DNA of 64,000 bases from Granulosicoccus sp036478565. Its GTDB lineage: Bacteria; Pseudomonadota; Gammaproteobacteria; Granulosicoccales; Granulosicoccaceae. How positions within the stretch are numbered: the stretch's first letter is position 1; each line of letters starts with the position of its first letter. A program made the position numbers and the translations under genes. Positions 16,807 to 26,259 of this stretch are shown here, piece by piece. The notes beneath the pieces were generated by a model. The model had not been told where the DNA came from. It did no database searches and was given only the letters and a program-made list of their open reading frames with translations. Location: contig OZ245050.1 of assembly GCA_965224525.1 (NCBI GenBank), positions 1-64,000 of the forward strand, written 5' to 3'.

Positions 16807-18419
16807 CAGCCCTCTCTGGTCACACGCAGTACTTCTTCGAGGGACGTTTTGCCTTCCAGAATCAAACGCATGCCGTCATCTGTGATGCCTGCGCTGCGGG
16901 TACGCGCATAGTGCTCTATGTCGTGTTCTGATTCACCGTCGTGAATCATGGTACGCATGTGGTCATCAACCTGTACGACTTCATAGATACCAGTACGGCC
17001 CATATAGCCTGTGTGGTTACAGCTGTCGCAGCCGTGCGGTGTTTGCACATTGCCGGCATTGTCGACAGTTGTACGCAAAGTTTTCAATTCAGCTTCTGTT
17101 GGTGTATGCGGGCGCTTGCAGTGCGGGCACAGCAGCCGTACCAGTCGCTGTGCAACCAGGCCGACCAGACTGGACGATAGCAAAAAGGGCTCAATACCCA
17201 TGTCGCGCAAGCGGGTGACGGCACCGACAGCTGTGTTGGTGTGAAGGGTCGACAATACCAGGTGCCCGGTCAATGAAGCCTGTACGGCAATTTCAGCGGT
17301 TTCCATATCGCGGATTTCACCGACCATCACGATATCCGGATCCTGACGCAGGATGGCGCGAAAACCACGGGCAAAATCGAGTTCCACTTTGTTATTGACC
17401 TGTGTCTGTCCAATGCCGTCAATGTAGTACTCGATCGGGTCTTCAACGGTCAGTATTGAGAAACGAGCAGTATTCAGCCGTGCCAATGCTGCATAAAGAG
17501 TGGTTGTTTTGCCTGAGCCGGTAGGGCCGGTAACGAGAATAATGCCATGTGATAGCCCGAGTGTCTTCTGTAGTGCTTTAAGCGCCTCAGTCGGCATGCC
17601 CAGATGCTCCAGATCAAGCCGACCGGACTGCTTGTCCAGCAGCCGCAGCACAACGCGTTCACCATGTCCCGACGGCAGGGTTGAGACACGTACGTCCACT
17701 GGCCGGCCGGCAACACGTAGGGAGATGCGACCATCCTGTGGCAAACGCCGTTCCGCAATATCCAGCTTGGCCATGACTTTCAGCCGGGAAATGACCATTG
17801 GCGCGATTGCGCGTGGTGGCTCAAGCATTTTTTGCATGACACCATCTACGCGATAACGAATTGCCAGACGTTTTTCAAACGGTTCGATATGGATGTCTGA
17901 TGCTTGCTTCCTGACAGCTTCGGTCAGAATGGCGTTGATTAAACGAATAACCGGTGCGTCATCGGTCGACTCGAGTAGATCTTCTGGTTCTGGCAAAGCG
18001 TCAGCCAACTGCGCCAGGTCGAGGTTGTCGCCAAAGTCATCCATGATGTCGATGGCCTGGCCCGTATCCCCTTCGTAGTGACTGGTTAGCCGAGCGTCAA
18101 AGTCATCGGCAGATACAGGTTCAAGACTCAGTTTCTGACGTGCCTTGCGGCGAGCTTCGGTTAAGGCGGTCAGCGAAATGTCGGGTCGGTGTATCAGGAC
18201 CAGCTCGCCTTGCGGATTGTGTTCCAGCAGAACGCCGTGGCGTTTGGCGAAGGTGTAGGGCAGGTCAGTAAATGTTAGCGCCGCATCCGCTGTTGTATCG
18301 CCCGGCGAACGTTGAGCTGCGGCACCACTTTCGCGGGAATCGATTTCCGCGGCATCGTTGGCAGCGTCATCGCTCGGCGGCTCGCCTATGTCGATGAAAT
18401 CTGCGGGTGAAACGGGCAT
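16806..18419 (-). CDS. gspE: Type II secretion ATPase GspE
   Basis: Cytoplasmic hexameric ATPase that powers type II secretion. The 537-residue protein has the N-terminal GspE domain, a Walker A GPTGSGKTTT near residues 296-305, an Asp box ILTVEDPIEY, a Walker B within DPDIVMVGEIRD, and the zinc-binding cysteine pairs LCPHC and GCDSC of true GspE proteins. The ATG at 18419 was chosen because it begins one base after the gspD stop; the frame runs 45 codons further upstream inside gspD. The extra residues before the core (acidic, Ala/Asp-rich, about 50) look disordered. Confidence 0.95.
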   Translation of the reverse strand: MPVSPADFIDIGEPPSDDAANDAAEIDSRESGAAAQRSPGDTTADAALTFTDLPYTFAKRHGVLLEHNPQGELVLIHRPDISLTALTEARRKARQKLSLEPVSADDFDARLTSHYEGDTGQAIDIMDDFGDNLDLAQLADALPEPEDLLESTDDAPVIRLINAILTEAVRKQASDIHIEPFEKRLAIRYRVDGVMQKMLEPPRAIAPMVISRLKVMAKLDIAERRLPQDGRISLRVAGRPVDVRVSTLPSGHGERVVLRLLDKQSGRLDLEHLGMPTEALKALQKTLGLSHGIILVTGPTGSGKTTTLYAALARLNTARFSILTVEDPIEYYIDGIGQTQVNNKVELDFARGFRAILRQDPDIVMVGEIRDMETAEIAVQASLTGHLVLSTLHTNTAVGAVTRLRDMGIEPFLLSSSLVGLVAQRLVRLLCPHCKRPHTPTEAELKTLRTTVDNAGNVQTPHGCDSCNHTGYMGRTGIYEVVQVDDHMRTMIHDGESEHDIEHYARTRSAGITDDGMRLILEGKTSLEEVLRVTREG

Positions 18420-18420
18420 G

Positions 18421-20682
18421 CTATTTTTCCAGGCTGTCGGACGAACCCGGTAATGCATCATCGGGGCCGTCTGACGTTTTTCCTGACGGTGACGACTCAT
18501 CGTCGAAGTCCGGCAGTACGGGTTGATCAGCCGGCAATGTGTAGGCGCCTGCACCAGAGGTCGGTACTATTGTATCCAGATCGCCTTTTACATTATCGAC
18601 ACGCTTGCCATCAAAATAGAGGTGTAGCTCCGGCAATGTCGGACGCAACAGGCCACCTTGAGCCGTTTCATCAAACAGACCGAGCTGTGCACCGCGCAAA
18701 TCATCATATTTGCCACGACTGTAGTAGTCGGCGGTTTCCGGATCACGCAGGATCGTAGGGTGCAGAAAAACCATCAGGTTGCGTTTGGTCTTTTGGGTCG
18801 TACGGTAGCGGAACAGACTACCGAGTAACGGGATGTCTCCCAGCAGCGGTACTTTATCCTTTGTGTCCTTGATCTGGTCATCGATCAAACCGCCGAGTAC
18901 CAGTGTTTGACCATCCTCTACCAGAACTGTGGTTTTGATCGAGCGTTTGTTTGTGGTGATGTCGGTGGCACCAGTCGCCGCGGTGGAGCTGACATCGGAA
19001 ACTTCCTGTTCGATCTCCATTTTGATGTTGTTGCCCTCATTGATCTGAGGCTTGACCTTGAGGCTGATACCGACGTCCTGCCGTTCTATGGTCTGGAACG
19101 GATTGTTGTTCGCAGTTGACAGTTGTGTGCCGGTGACAAAGGGGACGTTTTGCCCGACGATTATTTCGGCTTCCTGGTTGTCCATTGTGACTAGCGTCGG
19201 GGTCGACAGGATGTTGTTGTCGGTGTCTGATGCGATGGCGGACAGCAGGAAGCCGAAGTCTACGCCACCGGTTCCAAAACGACCCAGAGCAAGTGACAGG
19301 CCGTTAGCCAGTGCCGCACCTTGACTGGCAACCGTGCCGGCCAGAGCCTGAGTGGCACCGCCAAGATTGGTATAGGCGATGGGCCGATTCTCTCCGGAGC
19401 CGTCAATGGCAAAGTTGACACCCAGCTGGCTGGTGTTGCTGATAGAAAGCTCAGCGATAATGGCTTCAACCAATACCTGCGCACGGCGAATATCCAGCTT
19501 GTCTATGACCGCAAGGATACTGCGCATTTCGTCGGGCGGTGCAGTTATGATCAGAGCGTTGGTGTCTTCGTCGGCTTGTATGTCAACATTGGGCCGGCCA
19601 GAGTCTTGACCCGTGCGCGGAACAATGGAGGCAGTTGGAGTCCTCTGCGGAACCGGTACACCGTTGGCGTCTACAGTGGGAGGAGCGCCGGGAGGTGTTG
19701 AGGCGTCACCGCCGCCTTCCTCATCAGATCCACTCGTGCCGATTTCCGCCTGCCCGGCTGACACACCGGTCAGGATAGCCAGCAGGTCGACAGCATTTGC
19801 ATAACGAAGATAAACGACGCGCGTATTGCCGCCGGATTCCACTGGGGTATCCAGGTTCAGGACGAGCGCTTTCATACGCTTGCGTGCAGCTTTGTCTCCG
19901 CTGAGCAGGATGCTGTTGGTGCGTTCGTCGGCGGCAAAGCGGACGGTGCCCGGTGTGCCGGGAACTTGACCACCGCGGCTTTGTAGTGATTGCAGTATAC
20001 GGATGACTTCACTGGCGGATGCATGCTTGAGTCGAACAATTTGTACCTCATCATTTTCCGCGCGATCAATGCCGTTGATGATTTTGATCAGCCGACCGAT
20101 ATTGGATGCTCGGTCAGTGACAATGAGTGTGTTGGTGGCGGCATAGGCAGCCAGATGACCTTGTTGTGGTACCAGCGGTCGTAAAATGGGTACCAGCTGA
20201 GCGGCAGGTACGTTTTCGACCCGGATGACCTGTGTCACCAATTGGTCAGAGGCACCTTTTTCCGAGTCGTAGGCGGGTACCGGGCCTTGTTTAGCATTGA
20301 CATCGGGTACGATCTTGATCAAGTCTCCGCTGGGTACAGCCGCATACCCATGAACTTGCAGCACAGACAGGAAAGTCTCATATAGCTCGTCGGCGCTTAG
20401 AGGCGTGGATGAAATTACCGTGACACGCGCCTTTACGCGTGGATCGACGACAAAATTCCGCCCTGACTGACGCGAGACAGTTTGTATCAGCGAATGGATG
20501 TCAGCATTTTTCAGATTGAGCGTAAATGTACCTTCTTGTGCGAAAGCCGGTGCAGCGAAGCACAGTGCCAGGCTGAATGCAGCTGCAAGTGCGGTTGCCA
20601 GAATTCCGGGGTCCTGTCGTTTGATCATCGTCATGGTTGTTTTTAGCATTATGACCAAGTGTAGCTGCTCACGGTTACGCAC
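18421..20682 (-). CDS. gspD: Type II secretion outer-membrane secretin GspD
   Basis: GspD forms the outer-membrane secretin channel. The product is up to 753 residues: a signal peptide ending AFAQEG, N0-N3 domains (LNLKNADIHSLIQTVSRQSGRNFVVDP opens N0; N1 includes TDRASNIGRLIKIING), and the secretin core with VPLLGDIPLLGSLFRY and the LMVFLHPTILRD end. An acidic Gly/Pro-rich insert lies in N3, as is common. The GTG at 20682 overlaps the gspC stop by one base; the ATG at 20649 gives a more normal signal peptide and may be the true start. The acidic, Ser-rich tail after the S domain is about 70 residues long. Confidence 0.95.
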   Translation of the reverse strand: MRNREQLHLVIMLKTTMTMIKRQDPGILATALAAAFSLALCFAAPAFAQEGTFTLNLKNADIHSLIQTVSRQSGRNFVVDPRVKARVTVISSTPLSADELYETFLSVLQVHGYAAVPSGDLIKIVPDVNAKQGPVPAYDSEKGASDQLVTQVIRVENVPAAQLVPILRPLVPQQGHLAAYAATNTLIVTDRASNIGRLIKIINGIDRAENDEVQIVRLKHASASEVIRILQSLQSRGGQVPGTPGTVRFAADERTNSILLSGDKAARKRMKALVLNLDTPVESGGNTRVVYLRYANAVDLLAILTGVSAGQAEIGTSGSDEEGGGDASTPPGAPPTVDANGVPVPQRTPTASIVPRTGQDSGRPNVDIQADEDTNALIITAPPDEMRSILAVIDKLDIRRAQVLVEAIIAELSISNTSQLGVNFAIDGSGENRPIAYTNLGGATQALAGTVASQGAALANGLSLALGRFGTGGVDFGFLLSAIASDTDNNILSTPTLVTMDNQEAEIIVGQNVPFVTGTQLSTANNNPFQTIERQDVGISLKVKPQINEGNNIKMEIEQEVSDVSSTAATGATDITTNKRSIKTTVLVEDGQTLVLGGLIDDQIKDTKDKVPLLGDIPLLGSLFRYRTTQKTKRNLMVFLHPTILRDPETADYYSRGKYDDLRGAQLGLFDETAQGGLLRPTLPELHLYFDGKRVDNVKGDLDTIVPTSGAGAYTLPADQPVLPDFDDESSPSGKTSDGPDDALPGSSDSLEK

Positions 20683-21596
20683 TATTGAGCCAGCGAGATG
20701 GATACTGGCACTTCAACCCCGTCGCGCAGGATGACAACTTCGAGGTTTTCCGCTTTTACAGCATTGCGGAGTGCGCGAATGCCTTGTTTCTGACTGTTAA
20801 GCTGGATGTTGTTAACACGGGTGATGATGTCACCTGCGATGATGCCCTGGGCCTCAAGAATCTCGGGGTTCTGTTTTGGCGTGATGCGGTAGCCTACCAA
20901 CTTGCCATTTTCCTGGTAGGGCTCTGCCGCCACAATTCGGCCCAGCATGGACGGGTTCCTGGCCAGGGCATCACGTAACTCACCCGGGTTGCTTGGCAAC
21001 TCCAGCGGTTGGCTGTAGTCTTCATTACCTGCCTGATTGCTGGCGTTGCCACCGGCACTCGGTGCATTTTGTATCGGGCGTGTTGCTACCGGTGTGGAGT
21101 TTTCAGGCAGACGTACGATTTCTTCCTGGCCTTGGTTATCCAGCAGAACATATTCAGGGTAAACAGCTTTGAGTGTGGTTTCGCCGCTGATCTTGTCGCC
21201 GATACCGTAAGCGTTTTGTTCTTCAGAACCGGCACTGATGATGGCAATGGCCAGTTCCTGCGGTTCGAACGCAAAAACACCGGCCAGTTTGAAGGTGGTG
21301 TTTTCCTTTGGTGGAGCCTTTGATTCCGGCTTGTCTTCTACAACAACGGCTGCAACATCACCAAAAAGGTGTGCCTGGGCAATGGTATTGCCAGTCTCCA
21401 GCGGGCTTTCTGCTTTAGTCATCGCTGTTCTGTCGAAATCTACAGCTTTCGCGCCAGTGGGTACTGACTGAGGCAGAAGCTTGAAAGTCAGCAACGCCAA
21501 CGAAATACCCAGGGCGATAACCAGCAGGTTGTTGACCCAACGAGGGAGCCGAGACGGTTTGTCGGTAAACGACAAGGAAGAAGCGGTCGTGCTCAT
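20682..21596 (-). CDS. gspC: Type II secretion inner-membrane protein GspC
   Basis: GspC links the inner-membrane platform to the secretin. The 304-residue protein has one transmembrane helix near residues 22-42, a periplasmic homology region with HLFGDV and FKLAGVFA, a Pro/Asn-rich linker, and a C-terminal PDZ domain recognisable from LVGYRITP and AQGIIAGDIITRVNNIQLNSQ. It is the first gene of the gspC-D-E-F block, all overlapping or within one base of each other. The pseudopilin genes gspG-K and gspL-M are not in this window, so they must lie elsewhere. Confidence 0.93.
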   Translation of the reverse strand: MSTTASSLSFTDKPSRLPRWVNNLLVIALGISLALLTFKLLPQSVPTGAKAVDFDRTAMTKAESPLETGNTIAQAHLFGDVAAVVVEDKPESKAPPKENTTFKLAGVFAFEPQELAIAIISAGSEEQNAYGIGDKISGETTLKAVYPEYVLLDNQGQEEIVRLPENSTPVATRPIQNAPSAGGNASNQAGNEDYSQPLELPSNPGELRDALARNPSMLGRIVAAEPYQENGKLVGYRITPKQNPEILEAQGIIAGDIITRVNNIQLNSQKQGIRALRNAVKAENLEVVILRDGVEVPVSISLAQ

Positions 21597-21942
21597 TTTA
21601 GTAGAAAACTCTCGTGTTCTGGAAATCAGTTGTCAAGTGATCAGCCATGCTGCAGTTCCGGGGCCAAGCAAGTATGCCCGTAAAAAGAGGTTTGGCGGAA
21701 TGTACTGCAAGCTGGTGTGGTCGCTTAGTCTACTCGTGGAGTGCATTGCCCGGCCAACCGTTCAATAGTAGACGCTGTTTGCGCTACAGGATTCCCGCCA
21801 ATTGAATGACGCTTCGGTAAGGCTGATGCTTGCGACTCAGGACGCTTTCGGGCGTCGCATGTTTCAGAGTCGGGTGGGGCGGCGGAGAGCTCAGCTATCC
21901 ACTGGCACCGCACAGGACGGGTGCCAGTGGATTCAGGCAGAA
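21597..21942. other. Intergenic region between gspC and the HU gene
   Basis: These 346 bases hold no supported gene. The left part should contain the gsp promoter, but no clear -35/-10 pair was found. The right part contains the 13-bp inverted repeat described separately, just after the HU gene. Open frames on the plus strand here run antisense into the HU gene and look like shadows. Confidence 0.4.
21897..21932 (-). terminator. Perfect 13-bp inverted repeat downstream of the HU gene
   Basis: ATCCACTGGCACC (21897-21909) and GGTGCCAGTGGAT (21920-21932) form a perfect 13-bp stem with a 10-base loop. It starts 10 bases after the HU stop codon on the minus strand. There is no T-run after the stem in that direction, so it may act as a Rho-assisted terminator or as a 3' stabiliser of the HU transcript. 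Confidence 0.55.
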
Positions 21943-22365
21943 CTACACCATATCTTTCAGGTTTTTCAATGGCAGGACCTTGACGACTTTACGAGCTGGC
22001 TTGGCTTTGAACATTGTTTCTTCACCAGTGAACGGATTGATGCCCTTGCGCGCCTTAGTGGCAGGCTTCTTGTTTACCTTGATTTTGAACAGGCCAGGTA
22101 CGGAGAAGATGCCTGGGCCGCGTGGCTTGAGGTTGTCCTGAATCAGACCGGCGAGGGCGTCGAATACGGATGCGACTTCCTTGCGGCTGAGTTCAGTGGT
22201 TTCGGCAATTGACGTCATGATTTCCGATTTGGTCGGTGGTTTTTTGCCAGATGCTGCTGCGCTTTTTTTCTTTGCTGCGCTTTTCTTCGCGGCACTGCGT
22301 TTTTTACCAACGGCCTTTTTCTTGCCGACTGCTTTTTTCTTGGTGGCTCGTTTCTTTGCCGCCAT
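21943..22365 (-). CDS. HU-family DNA-binding protein with lysine/alanine-rich N-terminal tail
   Basis: A histone-like HU/IHF-fold protein of 140 residues. The first 45 residues are a low-complexity Lys/Ala tail (AAKKRATKKKAVGKKK and similar repeats), resembling the tails of eukaryotic linker histones. The HU domain follows (TKSEIMTSIAETTELSRKEV, then the arm GINPFTGEE and a KPARKVVKVLPLKNLK end). HU proteins bend and compact DNA; the tail should add non-specific DNA binding. The ATG at 22365 has AGGGG 8 bases upstream. The open frame extends 41 codons further without protein-like sequence. Ordinary HU proteins are about 90 residues, so the tail accounts for the excess length. Confidence 0.9.
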   Translation of the reverse strand: MAAKKRATKKKAVGKKKAVGKKRSAAKKSAAKKKSAAASGKKPPTKSEIMTSIAETTELSRKEVASVFDALAGLIQDNLKPRGPGIFSVPGLFKIKVNKKPATKARKGINPFTGEETMFKAKPARKVVKVLPLKNLKDMV

Positions 22366-22468
22366 GTTGAATACCCCTGATGTCACTTGGTTGAATTGGA
22401 AAGAGAGACATATCAGTTGCGTCGAGCGTTGATCGACAATGCAGGACGTTTTAAAGATGCGTCGCTCA

Positions 22469-22480
22469 CCTCTTAAGAGG
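22469..22480. promoter_or_regulatory. 12-bp palindrome upstream of the HU gene
   Basis: CCTCTTAAGAGG is a perfect palindrome about 104 bases before the HU start codon, flanked by GC-rich sequence that extends it imperfectly. It could be an operator for the HU gene; no regulator family was matched. Confidence 0.3.
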
Positions 22481-22536
22481 CGGCGCAAGTTTACACCGAA
22501 TGTACTGCGCGCATGGTGTTTATAGATGAAACTTTG

Positions 22537-22606
22537 AAAAAAACGCTGTTTTTTCAGTGAATTTTACCTGACAAGGCTAATAAAGGCTAAAAAAGCAGTG
22601 TTTTTT
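22537..22606. terminator. Paired A-tract/T-tract hairpins between yggT and the HU gene
   Basis: Two similar elements: A7-CGCTG-T6 (22537-22554) and A6-GCAGTG-T6 (22589-22606). Each can form a short A-T stem on either strand, and each ends in a T-run in both directions. They lie between the end of yggT and the promoter region of the HU gene, so they could end yggT transcription or act as bent DNA near the HU promoter. Confidence 0.4.
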
Positions 22607-22657
22607 ACCGATTTTGCCAGTGCGTTTATAAGTGATCGCTTTGATATTTGCACTGCA

Positions 22658-23260
22658 CTAGCGAAGAAACAGGCTGACGAGTGCACCAACGACAAACATG
22701 CGAAGTGCAAACAGCGCAATGATCGTGGCCAGTGACGACAGGTCGAGCCCACCCATTGGCGGTAATATCTTACGTATCGGACGCAGTACCGGTGAAGTGA
22801 TCGAGTGCAGTAGACCTGCCACCGGATTTGCCCCTGCTGAGGGTATCCAGCTCAACAGGGCTTGAATGAAAAGGGCATAGATGATGATGCTGAAAAACAG
22901 ATAGACGAGGTCTATGAAGGCCGCAATCACCAGCATCGGTGCCGAAATGCTCGCCACATTGAGATAGCTGCCGAGTGCTGGCACATGCCCGAGCGCCAGT
23001 AGTTTGAAGACCAGAAACTTAAGCACAAGGACGGCAAAACACAGTAGTAGAGAGGCCGTGTCGTAACCCGCCACACTGGGGACTATTCGTCGCAATGGTT
23101 TCAAGAGCGGGTCGGTAGCCTTGACAACAAATTGCGCAATCGGGTTGTAGTAGTCGGCGCGCACAATCTGCATGATGAAACGCAGCGCGACAACGCCAGC
23201 ATACAATGAGAACAGGGTACCAACTATGAATCCGACTGCGTTGAGTGCTGACTCACCCAT
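22658..23260 (-). CDS. yggT: YggT family membrane protein
   Basis: An integral membrane protein of 200 residues with two YggT repeats, each with a pair of transmembrane helices joined by a short loop containing the NPI/NPV...VLRPIRK or LLKPLRR signature (PLLKPLRRIVPSVAG in the first half, SPVLRPIRKILPPMGG in the second). YggT is linked genetically to osmotic stress and potassium handling in E. coli; its molecular role is unsettled. The ATG at 23260 has AGGAG 9 bases upstream. It follows proC by 10 bases, as is common across proteobacteria. Confidence 0.9.
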   Translation of the reverse strand: MGESALNAVGFIVGTLFSLYAGVVALRFIMQIVRADYYNPIAQFVVKATDPLLKPLRRIVPSVAGYDTASLLLCFAVLVLKFLVFKLLALGHVPALGSYLNVASISAPMLVIAAFIDLVYLFFSIIIYALFIQALLSWIPSAGANPVAGLLHSITSPVLRPIRKILPPMGGLDLSSLATIIALFALRMFVVGALVSLFLR

Positions 23261-23270
23261 GTAATGTCTC

Positions 23271-24122
23271 CTATTGCGTTTTATTGTCGGGAGCGAGACC
23301 GTTACCCATCTCGATTGCCCGGTCATGTGATGCCTGCAAGGCTTGCATAACAATAGCCGGAAATTCAGCGTCGGCAAATACCGCCAGTGCCGCCGCCGTT
23401 GTGCCGCCTGCCGATGTCACGTTCTTTCTGAGTGTTGCGGGATCATCGTGGCCTTGACGTAACATGCTGGCAGCGCCAAATGCCGTTTCTATTGCCAGCG
23501 TTGTCGCAGTGTCTTTGTCCAGACCCAACTGGGTAGCGGCCGCCGCCATCAATTCGACGAGATGAAATATGTATGCAGGTCCGCTGCCTGAAACAGCGGT
23601 TACCGCGTCGAGCAGCGACTCCTGATCGACCCTTACTGTTATACCAGCGGTTGATAATAAGGCATCGGCCACCCGATAGTGCTCCGCGGACGTGTGCTCA
23701 GAAGCAAACAAAGCGGTAGCGCCCAGACCGAGCAAAGCGGGTGTATTGGGCATACAGCGTACTATCGGCGAGCGATTCGGTAGCCAGTGTTGCAATGAAC
23801 CGGTAGTGACACCGGCAGCGACAGACACGACCAGCGGGTTTGTTGTGCTGTTGCTGAGTGAGTGACTTATAGCGGCGCAGACCGTCTCAACGATGTCCGG
23901 TTTTACCGCGATGACGATGCCCAGTTCGCTGCCATCAACGGGGTTGGTCAATAACGGTTCGAGGTCTGTGTTGCCAGACACACCAAACTGATCGATCAGC
24001 CGTTGGCAAGCGGCTGATCTGGTGTCGTGTACGCGAATTGATTGTGGGTTGGCACCACTGCCAACCAAGCCACCGATCAAGCTGCTGGCCATGTTGCCAG
24101 CGCCAATGAAAAGCCAATGCAT
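23271..24122 (-). CDS. proC: Pyrroline-5-carboxylate reductase
   Basis: ProC carries out the last step of proline synthesis, reducing pyrroline-5-carboxylate with NAD(P)H. The 283-residue protein has the N-terminal Rossmann motif FIGAGNMASSLIGGL, the VAAGV and RCMPNTPALLGLG blocks, and the C-terminal signature with VSGSGPAYIFHLVE and TSAGGTTAAAL. Length is that of the family. It sits in the yggS-tal-proC-yggT run. Confidence 0.96.
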   Translation of the reverse strand: MHWLFIGAGNMASSLIGGLVGSGANPQSIRVHDTRSAACQRLIDQFGVSGNTDLEPLLTNPVDGSELGIVIAVKPDIVETVCAAISHSLSNSTTNPLVVSVAAGVTTGSLQHWLPNRSPIVRCMPNTPALLGLGATALFASEHTSAEHYRVADALLSTAGITVRVDQESLLDAVTAVSGSGPAYIFHLVELMAAAATQLGLDKDTATTLAIETAFGAASMLRQGHDDPATLRKNVTSAGGTTAAALAVFADAEFPAIVMQALQASHDRAIEMGNGLAPDNKTQ

Positions 24123-24140
24123 AAGGGAGTACCTGTTCTG

Positions 24141-25268
24141 TTAACTGTCAGCGCTTTTGCGCTTGTCTGCCAATGATGTGAGTAGTCGGTCAAAAGCCTC
24201 GGCAAATGACTGGATGCCAGCCTGTTCGAGTTTGTCAGTAATTGTATTCAGCGATATGCCCAGTTCCGCCAGTGCCGATAGTTGCTGGTGTGCCACATTC
24301 AGGCCTTTGGTCAGCCTGGCCTCGGCTTTGCCATGGTCGCGAAAAGCATCGAGTGTTTTGGGTGGCAGCGTATTGACCGTATCCGGGCCAATCAACTCTT
24401 CAACGTACATGACGTCTGAATAAGCAAGATTTTTGGTGCCGGTGCTGGCCCATAACAGCCGCTGAGGCTGGGCGCCGTGTTCACGAAGGCGTGAGAATTG
24501 CTCACTGCCGAACAGGTTGGCAAAGTGTCCATAGGCGACCTTGGCGTTGGCAATTGCGATCTTGCCCAGCAAGGCTTTCGCGGCATTACTGCCGTGTGCT
24601 TCAAGCGCCTTGTCGGCCTCATTGTCGACCCGGCTGACAAAGAAACTGGCGACCGATGCTATGTGGTCGACAGGATTTCCGTCTGCCAGTCGGCGCTCCA
24701 GCCCGCGTATATAGGCCTGGGCGATCTCACGATAGCGCGTTACACTGAATAACAGGGTGACATTGACATTGACTCCCAGCACGGTGAGCGCTTCAAATGC
24801 AGCGATTCCGGCCTTGGTGCCAGGCACCTTGATCATCAGGTTGGGTCGATTGACGCGCTTGTGCAATTCAATGCCCATGGCGACAGTGCCCTTCGCGTCG
24901 TCAGCCAGGTCGGGCGTCACTTCCAGGCTAACCATGCCATCCACGCCATCGGTACTTTTCCAGGTGTCGGCAAAGGCATCGGCTGCAGCCTGTATGTCTT
25001 CGATTGCGAGGCGGTTGAAAAGCTCCAGCTGGCTGATGTCGGGAGAGGTGGCCAGCTCTTTGAGAATGGCATCGTCGTACTCACCGGTTTTGGCGATTGC
25101 CTGTTCGAAAATAGCCGGGTTGGATGTCAGGCCCATGATGCGGTCATCGCGAATCAGGGATTGCAGCTCACCGTCGAGCAGGCTTTTCGAAATGTAGTCC
25201 AGCCACAGACTCTGGCCGGCTTTATAAGTCTCTGCCAGCGAACTGGATCGGGATTCGGGATTACTCAT
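24141..25268 (-). CDS. tal: Transaldolase
   Basis: Transaldolase transfers a dihydroxyacetone unit between sugar phosphates in the pentose phosphate pathway, through a Schiff base on a lysine. The 375-residue product belongs to the longer class used by cyanobacteria, actinobacteria and some proteobacteria: MGLTSNPAIFEQAI near residue 44, SLEVTPDLADD, and LMIKVPGTKAG, where the Lys is the Schiff-base residue. ATG at 25268 was chosen; the frame is open 20 codons upstream into yggS. Its place between yggS and proC is unusual, since those two are often adjacent. Confidence 0.93.
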   Translation of the reverse strand: MSNPESRSSSLAETYKAGQSLWLDYISKSLLDGELQSLIRDDRIMGLTSNPAIFEQAIAKTGEYDDAILKELATSPDISQLELFNRLAIEDIQAAADAFADTWKSTDGVDGMVSLEVTPDLADDAKGTVAMGIELHKRVNRPNLMIKVPGTKAGIAAFEALTVLGVNVNVTLLFSVTRYREIAQAYIRGLERRLADGNPVDHIASVASFFVSRVDNEADKALEAHGSNAAKALLGKIAIANAKVAYGHFANLFGSEQFSRLREHGAQPQRLLWASTGTKNLAYSDVMYVEELIGPDTVNTLPPKTLDAFRDHGKAEARLTKGLNVAHQQLSALAELGISLNTITDKLEQAGIQSFAEAFDRLLTSLADKRKSADS

Positions 25269-25299
25269 TGACCATTGTTCCAGTAGTTGTAATGTCAGT

Positions 25300-26028
25300 T
25301 TACCTTGAACCGAAGATAGCTGTTCCAACGCGAACTATTGTCGCGCCCTCTGCAATTGCCGCTTCCATGTCCCCGCTCATGCCCATAGACAGGGTGTCCA
25401 TCGAGGTATGTCGCATTTGTAGTTTCTCAAGACACTCGCGCAGTCGGGCGAAAGAGGCTCGCTGCGCATCGAACTGTGTGCGTGGTGCCGGAATAGCCAT
25501 CAGTCCACGCAGGCGGATGCCGGGCAAGTCTGCGCAGGCGTCCGCCAGCTCATCAAGCTCTGCATAATTGATACCTGCCTTACTGGATTCGTTATCGGTG
25601 TTGACCTGCAAACAGATATTCAGCGCAGCTTTCGACCTGCTTGTATCTGCAGCCTTGCCAGACCCTGCAAGCGATGACAGGTATTCGCGGCGTTGACTGG
25701 ACAGACGCTGTGCCACTTTCAGGCGATCGACACCGTGTGCCCAGTCGAAATGGGAAGCGATTGACCGTGTCTTGCGCGACTGGATGGCACCAATGAAGTG
25801 CCAGCGGATGTTGTGCCCTTTCAGAGCGCCAATTTTTGTTATGGCCTCATCGAGATAGTTCTCACCAAATGCCAGCTGGCCTGCGTCTATGGCTGCCTGA
25901 ATATCAGTCACGGGTTTGGTCTTGCTGACAGCCAGTAATTGCACACTGTGAGGTTTGCGGCCGTGGGTGTGCTCAAAGGTGCGAATATCGGCAAGCACAG
26001 CGGCGAGGGTATCAGGAATGGTTGTCAT
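25300..26028 (-). CDS. yggS: YggS family pyridoxal phosphate homeostasis protein
   Basis: YggS (PLPHP/COG0325) binds pyridoxal 5'-phosphate and helps balance vitamin B6 and amino acid pools. The 242-residue protein shows the PLP-binding lysine in LLAVSKTKP, the FGENYLDEA segment, WHFIGAIQSRKTR, and the C-terminal SMGMSGDMEAAI and RVGTAIFG phosphate-binding motifs. ATG at 26028 gives the normal N-terminus; an upstream start at 26052 is possible. It is divergent from pilT with about 230 bases between, an arrangement known from Pseudomonas. Confidence 0.94.
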   Translation of the reverse strand: MTTIPDTLAAVLADIRTFEHTHGRKPHSVQLLAVSKTKPVTDIQAAIDAGQLAFGENYLDEAITKIGALKGHNIRWHFIGAIQSRKTRSIASHFDWAHGVDRLKVAQRLSSQRREYLSSLAGSGKAADTSRSKAALNICLQVNTDNESSKAGINYAELDELADACADLPGIRLRGLMAIPAPRTQFDAQRASFARLRECLEKLQMRHTSMDTLSMGMSGDMEAAIAEGATIVRVGTAIFGSR

Positions 26029-26259
26029 GTCTGGCAGTGTGCACTGATTCACGAAAACAGATTCCGCCCTGGCTGATAGTGGGCTGTTTCAGACGTGGCG
26101 GTTGGCTGAAGCTGCATCCGGCTAAGCAATATTCGAATTTGGCCGACAACAACAGGGTAATCGAGGTAGAAGCATTTGTGCGCGTGCGCTGTGCCAGAGT
26201 CGCCTCTTCGAAGATTGGTGCTGGCCTGGCCGGTGCCCTGTGACCCAAAAGGTAGATCC

